This document shows positions 10,923 through 21,700 of a DNA stretch of 42,763 nucleotides, piece after piece (the first letter of the stretch is position 1; each line of letters opens with the position of its first letter). The stretch is from Rhizaria sp. SCN 62-66. Taxonomy: Eukaryota; Rhizaria, unplaced. The notes beneath the pieces are model-generated. The model was given only the letters and a program-made list of their open reading frames with translations, was not told the DNA's origin and did not search any database. Both the position numbers and the translations under genes were made by a program. Location of the stretch: contig MEDY01000505.1 of NCBI GenBank assembly GCA_001724265.1, forward strand, positions 1 to 42,763, given 5' to 3'.

Positions 10923-12243
10923 ATGAGCGACATTCTAGCCCGTTACACGAACCTCGGCAAGCTCGGCGAGGGCACTTATGGCATCGTCCACAAGGGCCGC
11001 GACAAGACTACGGACCGCGTAGTGGCGCTCAAGCAGATCCGCCTCGACTCGGTCGATGAGGGCACGCCCTCCACGGCCATCCGCGAGGTCGCCATCTTGA
11101 AGCAGCTGCAGCACCCCAACATCGTGTCGCTGCTCGAGATTGCACACACCGAGAGCAACCTCACGCTCGTCTTCGAATTCCTCGACCAGGTACGTGTTCT
11201 CGCGTCTAATTGGAAACGACTTTGTTTGCACTCGCTTCATCGTGTTACGCCGATATCGTGATATAACACGCTGGCCGCACTCTTGATATCGCTTCTTGTA
11301 ACTGCCATTTTTCCATATGCATTCATTTGTGTGCTTTGTTCTACGCATTCTTTCCCGTACCCAAAACACTCATCCCGCTCTCAACCCATTTTCATGTTTC
11401 TCTCTCGTGTACCTTCCCGACTTCCTCCTTTACGATATCTTTCTCCCGTCGTTTTCCCCGCTCTATTTTCCTTACTTTCCATGTTTGTTTGCCCGATATT
11501 TCTTTCCCCCTGCCTTTCTAACCCGCTTTTGACCTCGCAATCGCTCCTAGGACCTGCACAACTACTTGGACTCGCTGGGCACGAAGGGCCTGGACGAGTA
11601 CACCGTGTGCTCGTTCCTCTACCAGCTGCTTCAGGGCCTCGCCTACTGCCACCACTACAACATCCTGCACCGCGACCTGAAGCCGCAGAACCTGCTGATC
11701 AACATGGACGGCGAGCTCAAGCTGGCCGACTTCGGTCTCGCGCGCTGCCACGGCGTGCCTGTGCACGCCTACACCCACGAAGTCGTAACGCTGTGGTACC
11801 GTCCGCCTGACGTCATTCTTGGCAACACCAAGTACAACTCCAAGATCGACCTCTGGGGCGTGGGGTGCATCTTCGCTGAGATGGTCAACGGCAAGCCGCT
11901 CTTCGCGGGCGCCAACACGGCCGACCAGCTGCACCGTATCTTCCGCGTCCTGGGTACGCCCAACAGCGGGCTTGACGGCGTGCAGCAGTGGCCCGGCATC
12001 GAACAGTTTTCGCTCTGGCGCGACTTCCAACGCAAGCTCGGCGCCAACCTCTCCAATCACCGCAACTCCCTCGCTCAGTGCGTGCCGGGGTTGTCGCCCG
12101 TGGGCATGGACCTGCTGCAGAAGATGCTCATGTATGACCCCAAGCAGCGCATCGGCGCCGTTGAGGCGCTCTCGCACCCCTACTTCGACATTCTCCACAA
12201 GGCGCAGGCGCAGGCGCAGCAGCAGCAGGGACAGCAGCAGTAA
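10923..12243 (+). CDS. Cyclin-dependent kinase, PSTAIRE type, Pho85/CDK5/PCTAIRE subgroup
   Basis: Ser/Thr kinase activated by cyclin binding. Exons 10923-11189 and 11551-12243 (phase 0, donor GTACGT) give 319 aa ending in TAA. Visible elements: glycine loop GEGTYG (15-20) with the inhibitory-site pair T18/Y19, catalytic Lys in VALK (37), cyclin-binding helix PSTAIRE (49-55), HRDLKPQN (129-136), DFG (149-151) and T-loop Thr in [12 protein letters not shown] (about 164). WYRPPD, rather than WYRSPE, and [10 protein letters not shown] with GKPLFAG point to the Pho85/CDK5/PCTAIRE branch rather than CDK1/2. The last 15 residues are Gln/Ala-rich and extend past the kinase fold. The frame is open upstream to 10620, but the chosen ATG is the first before the kinase domain and leaves no extra N-terminal segment. 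Confidence 0.93.
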
Positions 12244-14318
12244 AGTGCTGGAAAGCATCGCAGGTCACTGAACAAAGCAAGACCAACCAAGCGAAACGAC
12301 TGATAATGACATGATGGAATAACTTAGTTGTACAGATTTCATGTCATTTTGTCGCAGCTTTTGTTGTTTTGCTTTTTAAAGTTTTTGTTGTTTAAGTTTG
12401 TTTTTTTTCACAGATTTTCTTTTTTTGATTTAACCTCGCCATTTTCATCACGCAAACACACCCACTCAACACACACCACACGCAAACACGCTCTTCCTCC
12501 ACGCTACAGTTCCACTTTCACGCTAATCTCGCACTGTCTCTCCACTGCTCCCAGTCCCAACACTGCTTGCGCTGTCATCTCCAGCACAACAGCCAGCCGC
12601 AGTGTTCAGTATCATAGGTTCTATTGCATAGACGCCCCTTTTGACGCTTCAGTCTCTGCCAACTCAACTTGTCCCTTTGATCGTTGTTGTTGTCTTGTTT
12701 TGTTGTCTCTTCATCTCCGTCTTCTTTTCTCTCCCTCATTCGTCTGTCTTTGTCTCGTCTCCTATGATCACTGTTGTTTATTCGAGCTCCCTTGCTTGCC
12801 GTTTGCTGTGTGTTGTTGCTGTTGCTTCTGTCAACTTGACACTGCTGCTGTTTGTAGGACTAAGTTTCTACTAAATCATAGCTCATACTAATTTTATTAT
12901 ATGAGTGTATGATGTTGTTACTGTTCTTGTTGTTGTTGTTGTTGTTTGTTTTGTTGCTGTCTTTGTGTATCGTCGCATGCGTCGTGTGTGCAACCAAATA
13001 TTATTACTACATTTTGTTTGTGTTCTCATTTTAGTTTCTGGATCTCACTTGCACGTTAGTCTAATCTCTTTTGTATAGCGTTTGTATCCTATTATATAGC
13101 TGTCTCTTGTTGTCATATCTCTCTTTGGCGACAAATGCAGCTTATAATCACAACTCTTTCTGTTATGCTCTGTGCATTTCTTTGCTCTGTGCCATGTGGT
13201 TGATTTTAGTGCGTGTTTGTTTCTACGTTATGATATGTGTTTTTGTTTTATTCCTCTCTCAAAGTCATGCTCCCTTGTCCCTTGTAGCTTCTATCTACTA
13301 CTACCTAAATCTAAGGTCTGTTGACTTGCACCTACGCACGCATATACTCGCACGTTTGGTGTTTCATATCTGCGTGTTGTAAGCTTATCCTGCAGCCTAG
13401 TTGAGTTTCGTTTTGTTATTGTGTCCTCTCTCTTGTTGGCGCGTTGCTGCTTTTCGCTGTGAACTTGCCCTCCCCAACACCCGGGTCTATCGTTCGCTCA
13501 CACTCGCCGCCAGTCTCAGCCCCTCATACTCCCAGACGCTCGATTCTCAGACCCACCACTCTCGCTCTTTTGCTGTTGACTGACGGCTGGTGGTACAGTC
13601 AGCGTTAACATAGCGCATCTGCGGTGCGGTGATGCCCTTTTCTCTGCTGTCTCATCCTGTTCTTTTTCTAACCACTCCCCCCGTCTCTCTCCGCCCGTGT
13701 CCCCCCTGTCGGCGAGTGAAGGCAGGCTCCGCTCCTGCGGTGCTGTTTTCCGCCAACAACGGTCCTTTATTATTATTATGTACATGTAAGTATCAATTAT
13801 AATCTTAGTAGTATATACGTTTCTTTGTTAGGCTTATGTCGTGTGTCAATCCTTCTCTGTGCCTGCTCTCCCCCCCAAACAATGTGTTGTTGTTCTCAAA
13901 CCATGCTTTAGCGCCGTAGAATGCGGGCCTTTCCTAATCCCACTCACTCCATGAAACCTTCATATGCGTATAAATATCTCCCCTCTCTCAATTTGTACAT
14001 AAGGTCCATACAAACCAAGACAAGTTCATAAAACAATATCCTGCGTCGGAAATCGTACCTGCAAATTTCACGGAATAATAAAAATGTCGTGGCTTCGAAA
14101 ACCTTAGTTTAGTAAAATCTCAAGTTCGGACCGTTGGCCACCAGCAGGTCTCCAAATTGAAGCCAGGGCCAAGTGACCGTGGGTCAAATTTTAAATTAGG
14201 ACGGCTTCGAATTGGTGCTCGCCAACCAACCCTTGGCGGGGCCCGGCCGCAAAGCCTCATGACCGGCTTCGCGACCTTTTCTCGGTTGACAACCTTAAGG
14301 TTTGGGTATTGTAATACA
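12244..14318. other. 2.07 kb gap with no recognised gene, pyrimidine-rich on the plus strand
   Basis: Longest gene-free stretch in the window. 12330-13560 is T/C-rich on the plus strand with TTG/GTT repeats (about 12925-12950) and CACACAC-type runs (12450-12495). Open frames here (for example 12328-12891, Phe/Leu/Cys-rich) have no start context, family match or GC3 bias. It may be the CDK 3' UTR, a noncoding transcript or the RPL23 promoter. 14100-14318 is the RPL23-proximal part. Confidence 0.4.
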
Positions 14319-15402
14319 ATGTCTAAGGAAATGAAGGGTACGTACATATATAATTCTTGTCCTGTTGCTACTGCGCGCATATGCTGCTCCTCTGGCGTCA
14401 TGAACTGCGTCCGCCCAGTCAGTCTCCCCTGGTGCTCACCGCCCGCTACCGCTCCTTCGCGTCCCCCTTGCCCCTCTTTCGCCCTCTCTGTGCTCATCTA
14501 GGTCGTGGTGGCCAGTGCGGCGGCAAGTTCCGTGTCACTGCCGGTCTCCCCACCGGTGCCATCATCAACTGCGCCGACAACACTGGTGCCAAGTCCCGAC
14601 TACGTCATGGCCTCCGTCAAGCAGGGTGTTGCCGAGCTCCGCAAGAAGGGTATGTCCACGCTCTCACCGCACTCCTGTTCTGCTCCAGTCCCCGATTCCC
14701 TTCCCCGCTATCCTCTTTTTTTTCTTGCTCGTCTTCGCTCGCAGCTAGCTCTGCTCTCTCGCCTTGCGCTCTGCGCGGGCCCCTTCCGACCCGACCGTCC
14801 TCTCACTCGTTGTTCTTCCTCTTTGTTCGCTCTTGTTTCCGCTTTGCGCACTACAGTTACCCCCGCCATCGTCATCCGCCAGCGCAAGGCTTGGCGCCGT
14901 CCCGATGGCTACTTCATCATGTTCGAGGGTACGTCCACGGCCCAGTTCCGCACTCGCGCCCGCGCCGCAAAGCGCTCGCCAGGCTTCTCTCCCGCACGCA
15001 CAGCACACCCAAGTCGCAGAATATGGCCTTATCGCATCTGCTTGAGGCCGCCGCACATGCTATGCTATCGGCAAACGCCACTCTGAACTTCTCTCGGCGT
15101 CAGCCTTTATTCTTGAGAGCTGCGTTGGATAAGCTTGATGATATCGTTTTGTGCGAGAATAACTCCTCTTGTTTCAATCCTTGTTATGTTCCACTCTCTT
15201 GCTTTCTCCTTTTGAACTCTGTATCTCACCCTTCTTTGCAACCTTTCTTTGCTTCTCTCTGTTCTTGTCCTCTTTAGACAATGCTGGTGTCATCTGCAAC
15301 GCCAAGGGTGAGATCAAGGGCTCCGCCATCACCGGCCCCGTCGCCAAGGAGGCCGCTGACCAGTGGCCCAACGTCGCCTCTAAGTGCGGCGCCGTCCTCT
15401 AA
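14319..15402 (+). CDS. RPL23: 60S ribosomal protein L23 (uL14), internally deleted and out of frame as read
   Basis: Large-subunit protein uL14. Exons 14319-14337, 14502-14649, 14857-14928 and 15278-15402. The parts match the family in order: [35 protein letters not shown], then [32 protein letters not shown] and [16 protein letters not shown] through [12 protein letters not shown], ending VL-TAA. Between NTGAK and DYVMAS only four nucleotides (TCCC, about 14594-14597) remain where the family has about 23 residues (the LYIISVKG...LNRLP strand region). About 65 nt are therefore missing and the frame shifts. All splice sites (GTACGT, GTATGT, GTACGT) and the stop are intact. Either a small deletion has broken this copy or the assembly dropped a segment. 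Confidence 0.85.
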
Positions 15403-16272
15403 GCAACCCGGCCCCCGGCTGTGCTGCCCAGAGAACAACAACACCCCCCAGTGCGCGCGCAGGCGCCCGTATGGGCGGCTGAGAGTGTACTGAAATAATA
15501 CAACATCCTACCCGAATCAAACAAAAACTCAACTTTCTTCTCTCGAAATCTCGTCATATTAATACGTAATCATCGCTCTGTCTTGTCGTCTAGTCACGCA
15601 CTTGCATTGGCATTGGCATAAGTAAGGCTAGGATAAAATGCCATGTGTGTTTGTATGGACTGTTATAGTGTGTATAATGACGCGGATAGCTATATGCATC
15701 ACGAACCGCGGCCTTATGGTTACGGATCAAGTCCCGCCGCCGCGCTAAAGCTTAAGACGACGAACAAGCAGCTGTGTTAGTCGTCACGTCACAAACATTG
15801 CGACTGCAAGCATTGCCTTGTGGATGTGTGTTCGCGTAATGACATATATCAATACAGTGATGCCAAGTAATTAAGATATCTACAATTAACAAACGCAAAT
15901 GAACAATACAAAACCAAGCAACAACAACAGTGAACGTGACAACTTGTACAGACGTGACATCAACCTAGCTAGCTTACTGAAAAATGCGCAAAACATAAAC
16001 TGCTACACATACACGGGAAGAGAATATTTAGAATGCGATAACACAAAGTTACCACACGTTTTCTCGTTGCTATAGTATCTCATATACACAGCATATCATA
16101 CTATGAATAAAAAAATATACTGATACAAAACTGGGTGACTAAACAAAAATGCAGCGAAGTAAAAATATTCACAGATACAAAGACAGAACGACGAACAGAA
16201 CAGCAATAATATTTTCGAACACGCAAATGTACACTCATCATCATTGACACCCCTGACCGCGCTCACGTCACC
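15403..16272. other. Convergent 3' spacer, RPL23 / nucleotide-sugar transporter
   Basis: AT-rich, A-rich on the plus strand from 15830; no gene, RNA or repeat recognised. Confidence 0.5.
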
Positions 16273-17818
16273 TCACAACTCAAGCTCGCTGTCCTCGATG
16301 CCGAGCGCGTGTTCCAGCCCCCCTCCACTTACACCGCCGCCGGCGGCACTTAGACCGCCCGCGGCGCCGCCGGCCCACGTGGCGCCGCCGGCCGCGGCCT
16401 GACTTTGACTTCCGACGCCGATCTCGATGTCGATGTCGTCATCGTAGTCGTCGTCAAAGCCCAGAGCGCCGTTTGCGGTGCTGCCGCTGCCGCTGCCGCC
16501 GCTGCCGCTGCCGCTGCCGGTCTTGACGAGGGCGTACTCGGCGCTGCTGGTACCGCCGTCGCCGCTGCCGCTGCCGTCGCCGCTGCCGCTGCCGCCGGCG
16601 GCACCGCTGCTACCGCTGGGCACGGGAGCGGGCGGGCGGGTGGCGTCCTCCTTCATGCGGATGACTGTGTAGAGAAGCGACCCGCCGAGCGTAAAGACGA
16701 TGCCGGCCGCGACGCCGGGCGTGGCCTTGTTGCCGTAGTACATAAAGCCCAGCATGGACTGCACGCACGCCTTGGCCGTGCCGGAGATGTTGTGCGTCAG
16801 AGGGGACGTCGCCTGGGTGAATGCAATAGAGAAAGAGAAGAGAAGGAAAAGGAGGAAGATTAAAAGATGATGTCGTTTCCTTTTCAAGTGAACGTTTGAT
16901 GATAAAGATAAAGTCATATTGGAATATAACAAGTTGATATAGAAATAAAAGAGATTATTTACTATAATACAATCTTGTTTTCCCGAAAAGGGGTACATGC
17001 AATGCGAGATTTAGCTATGTAGACCGACATACCTGGATCTGCCAGACGGTGGCGACGCCGATGAGATAGCCGACGGCGCCCGCAAGCGCCATGAAGCCCC
17101 ACCAAGCAGGGGTTGTGGTCGCGGCGACCCAGTCGGTGCCGCGCGGGGTCAGCAGCGACTCGGCCATCGCGAGGGGGAAAAGCAGCACGACGGCGTTGAC
17201 GTTGTTGTAGAAGATGAGCAGCGACTTGTCGTTGTTGACGTGCTTGAGGGCGCTCGAGGTGAAGACGGAGTTGAGGGCGACGCAGACCGAGGACGCAACG
17301 CCGAAAACGGTGCCCAGCAGGGAGAAGTTGACCTCGCCCGTGGAGCCGATGTAGAAGCCGGCGATGACAACAGCCAGGGAGGCCAGCGCGGGCAGAGACG
17401 TGCGCTGGCCCAGCAGGGCGAAGGAGAAGAGCACGTTAAAGATGGTCGTAAGCGACCGGGCAACGTTGTAGAATGAGACCTCAACGTACTTGAGGCAGAG
17501 CTGGTTGAAACCGATCATGAGAACGAAGATGAGCGACAGAGGGGCGACCTTGAGTCCGCGCGAAGGGTGATAAGATACTTCGGGGGAACCCTGAAAGAAG
17601 GGAATCGAGGTGTGCTTGCCGAGCATGCCGAGCGCCCAGCAGATGCCGATGGTGATGAGGCATTGGAACCAGACGAGGAAGAGCGGCGAACAGATGTTGG
17701 GTGCCATGAGCTCTTTGTTGAGGAACACCATCGCGAGCGAGATTAGGAAATAGAAGGACACCGCGGCGACGATGTTGCGCCATTCGGCAAGCTTCGCCGT
17801 GCTCACAACGGACAGCAT
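16273..17818 (-). CDS. Nucleotide-sugar transporter, GDP-fucose transporter type (SLC35C1-like)
   Basis: Multi-pass Golgi membrane antiporter, probably moving GDP-fucose into the lumen in exchange for GMP. Exons 17818-17033 and 16812-16273 (phase 0, donor GTATGT, acceptor ACCCAG) give 441 aa ending in TGA. About ten hydrophobic segments are visible. Family blocks: SLAMVFLNKELM, FNQLCLKYVEVSFYN, VARSLTTIFNVLFSF, LLGTVFGVASSVCVALN, IFYNNVNAVVLLFPL and, across the splice junction, QIQ-ATSPLTHNISGTAKAC. That last block is the SLC35C1 hallmark. The C-terminal tail (from about residue 330) is a Gly/Ser and Asp-rich cytosolic extension absent from animal homologues. Substrate is inferred from similarity. 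CAGTC lies 4 nt upstream of the ATG. Confidence 0.88.
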
Positions 17819-18583
17819 CGGGACTGGGCGGACACAGGTGGGTGACTAAACGGCTTTCTGTGGCGGTGCGGTGAGCGCGTGGAGGGAAACTGTCACAACA
17901 GGGGGATGCGAGCGAGCCTTGCAAAGGGGTTTATCTCACTGAAGTGTGAGTTCTTGGGAGTGCTGTCGTATTATATATAAGAGCGTGTAGCGTTGATTGT
18001 GTGAGTTGGAAGATTTTTGAAGACAAGGTTGTGGTGATGAGCTAGAGGAGAATGCTGGTGGCTGTCATAGCCAGAAACTGTCAGCGGGAATCAGCTAGCG
18101 GAAAAGAGTGATTGTGTAGCTTAAACCGCATGTAATCAAAATAAATGTTAGATATCATAGTCTAAGCGCTGTGTAGTCTCGCATAAAACCACTTTAGGCG
18201 CTAACGACGTTGAGATACGTGAGATTTAGACTGTTAAATGAGATGATCACGTCGTCGTGCGTGAGGCTCGGCCCGCAAATGTGGTGACTTTCAAAAAAGC
18301 CGTTGGCTTGCCCGCTCGGCTCCACCCTCTCTTTGCATGCCTGCAGCGTCCCCCTCTCATCGTGAATAGCGATTTCTTCAGCAATTCAACACTGTCATAT
18401 CTTTCTTGATATATCCCCCGTAATTATACGCGCTAACCTCACTTTTATTCCTGCCAATTTTCCACTCTCAGCGCCCGCACTTCTCACTCGCCTTGTGTCG
18501 GCAACCAGCACTACAACCACGCAGCCAGCGCGCCCGACAACTCACACCGTGCCAGCGAGCGGCCTCCCCGGCAACGCCCCAGC
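17819..18583. promoter_or_regulatory. Divergent promoter spacer, nucleotide-sugar transporter / ORC4
   Basis: No gene seen. TTATATATAA at 17971-17980 lies 153 nt from the transporter ATG and could serve as a TATA element. CAGTC (complement of 17822-17826) is 4 nt from the transporter ATG. The ORC4 side (18330-18583) is C/T-rich and ends GCCCCAG-C-ATG. Confidence 0.45.
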
Positions 18584-18704
18584 ATGAGCAGCGGCGGCAT
18601 GGGCACTGCTGCCCCCAGCCGCTCTCTCAAACGCCCTCTGTCGTCAAGAATCAACACGGACGCGCATAATAACAGCGACAACTCCAACACGACGAGCTGT
18701 GGCG

Positions 18705-18778
<74 letters not shown>

Positions 18779-21700
18779 AACAATAACAGCAGCGCGTCCG
18801 CCAGTGACTCCGTGTGCGCGATGCTGGACGCCGTGGTGTTTCCGCGCCTCCGCAGCGCCGCCACGGCCAGCCTCCGCGACGGCTGCCTGGCTGCCGAGGT
18901 GGTGCACTCGGCGCTGCGCCCCGCGCTTGCGCTGCCGCTCCCCGCCGCGCTCGCCCAGAGTGACGAAGCGGGGGGCGCCGAGGCCGAGTGCGAAGGGCTG
19001 GAGGACGTCTTCCCCACGGACCCCCAACACTGGGTGCCCCCGCCGCCTGTGTCCATCCTCGCTACAACGCCCTGTCACAACATTCACTCCAGCACTAGCT
19101 CTAAAGCCCCTAACATCTCCAAGACGGGCGTGGCGACACGCGTCGCGGGCGAACTTGCGGCCGCGGCCACGGCGTCCGCGCTGCTGCGGCCGCCGCCAGG
19201 GCTCGAGGCTCAGGCGCAGGCGCTGCACCTCAAGCTCTCTGCGCTGCTACACGAGCGCCTTAACTTCTGCGCGCTGCTGCTGGGGCCGAGCGGCATGGGC
19301 AAGTCGCACCTAGTCCGCACGGTGCTGTCGCAGCTCCGCGCCGCGCGCGCCCGCGAGAGCGACGGGCTGCCATTCGTGCTCGTCACGCTCGACGGGCTCT
19401 TCGCCAGCAACCTCGCCTCTGGCGGCAACGCCAGCAGCAGCGGAGGAAGCAGTAGCGGCGGCGGTAGCAGCAGCGGCATGAGCTGTGACACGGCTGCGGC
19501 GAGGGACGCCTGCCAGCAAGCCTGCTCGCAGCTGGGACTCAGCCTCTCTCTCTTCGGCAACGACAGCTCCAGCGCCGGCGCCGGCGCTGGCAGCGGTGCC
19601 AGTGGCAGCGGCGGCGGCGGCGACAGTGCTGGCGCGGTGGCGGCCGGCGGCGGCGGCGGCGACGGGAATGCGAGTGCCAGCGGTGCGCTGAGCGGCGGCG
19701 GCTTTGCGGACGCGGCCCAGTTCCTCGCGACGCTGGTACTGTACGGAAGTCAAGCCGCCGCCGCCGCAGACGTGGCCGAGACCGCTAAGACCATCGCCGC
19801 CGCCGCCGCCGCTACGACTGCCGCGTCGACTGCGGCGGCAAACGAGACCAGTGCAATGGCTGCGGCAAAGGCGCTGGCGCTGGCGGCTGCTGCTGGTGGT
19901 GGTGACCACAGTGACAGCAAGAGCGATGGTACTTACACAGGGTCCCACTTAGACTGGCATTTAGATAATGCTAACACCAATGCTGTTGCGAATGATACTG
20001 CTGTTGCTGCGATGTCAAAGCACTGCTCCCCACTGACGTCTTCGTTGACGTACCAGAGCTACTTAGACCCCTTCGCTCCTCCGTCCGTCAGCACCTACAC
20101 GCACACCGCTAAGGCTCCCCGCAACAGCAACGCCATGACTGACAAAGACAACGATGACGACAGCAACAGCAACAGCAACAGCAACAGCTCGAGCAGCTCT
20201 CTCGGCATCTCGAGTGCGGACGCTGTCTTAGGCGACGGCGGCAGCGAGCAGCGACGCAGCGTCAGCGGCCTCTTTGCCGCCGCCTCGGCCGCCGCGGCCG
20301 CCGCAGCCGGCAGTCACGGCGACCCCCTGGCCAGCTCTCACCGGGCGGCCGCGGCCGCGGCCGCGGCGGCGGTCTCGGCGGCCGAGGCGGCCGCGGCTGC
20401 GGCGGCGCTGCTGCGGCGGAGCAGCAACGCCAGCAGCAGCGGGCTCAGTGCCTACGTGACCAAGGCTAAGGGCCAGGGCCAGAGCCAGGGTAAGGGGACG
20501 GGGCAGGGCAATCTAAGTGGTTCCTCTGTCACTTCGTCGTCTGCTACTGATCGTGCCCTTGATGGCGCGAACGTAAGTAGCTTCGTCGGTGTAAGTGCCC
20601 ATCACCAGAGTCTCAGCGGCACTGACAGGTTCTCGACTCTCCCGGCCGCTGCTTCTGACACTGCTTCTGGACGACCTAACCTCAAAGTCAAGCCGCGTCC
20701 CAAGCGCGTGCCGTTCATCTTCGTTCTGGAGAACTTTGACGCGTTTGCACTCTCCCGCGCCGGCAGCTCCAGCGGCGGCGGCGGCGGCGGCGGTGGCGCA
20801 AACAGCAACAGCACCAGCAACGCGAGCGCCGTGAAACGCCAGTCATTGCTGTACCTGCTGAGCGACTTCTTGCAGTCAAAGCGCGTGTCGGTGGGCGTTA
20901 TCGCGGTGTCGTCGAGCTGGGACGTGCAGTCGCTGCTGGAGAAGCGCGTGCGAAGCCGCATGCTGCTGCAGACGATCCTCTTCGCCAACACGGCCGCGCC
21001 GCTGCGCGCGGGTCATAGTAGCGGGGCGGGGGGCCGCGGCGAACTGAGCGTGCCGGAAGTGGAGAGGTACTACAACGGTTACTCGGCTCTGCTGACAACC
21101 ACCGAGAGTGATAACAACAACTACACCATCACCACAAACACTCCCGTTAACGCGATTGAGAAAGCTAAGAAGACTCTTCAGAACGATACTAACAATAACG
21201 GTGACCGTGTGAGTAGTTATGTTGTGAGTGACGCTGTGCCTGCTGTCACGATGACTGTGAGCATCACGGGCGCCCCGAGTTATAATCACAACCGCAACAG
21301 CAGTAACAATAAGAACAACGCTCAGAGTAGCACTGCGAAGTCACCAAGCAAGGGCAGGAGCAAGAGCAGTACTAAAGCTGCCGGTGTGTCCGCTGACAAC
21401 ATCGAAGACGACGGCGATGACGACGCAGACAACAACGCCACCACTCTCCACGACGACTATGTCGACGACGACGACGACGAGGACGAGGACGCTGATTGTG
21501 GCAAGGCCTCTGCGAGTGGCAAAGTGACTGTGGGCACCGCCGTGTCTGTCACTCTGTCCCGGCTGTCCTCGGTCGCCTGGTCGCAACACGGGCCTCTCAC
21601 GCACGCTGCTGCTCACGGTCACTTTGCCCACGGTCGCTCCGACGCTGCTGGTCACGGTCACACTCAATCCCAGTCGCAGGCTGCAGCCGTGCATCCTCTG

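Noticed and set aside
12328-12891. Plus-strand Phe/Leu/Cys-rich frame after the CDK
   Set aside because: T-rich DNA translates to hydrophobic residues in any frame; composition differs from all real genes here.
14085-14300. Possible tRNA or small RNA upstream of RPL23 (TTCGAAAACC and TTCGAATTGG strings)
   Set aside because: No matching A box, acceptor stem or cloverleaf could be drawn.
18644-19228. Minus-strand frame with poly-Val opposite ORC4
   Set aside because: Arises from the AAC repeat read backwards; ORC4 motifs are on the plus strand.
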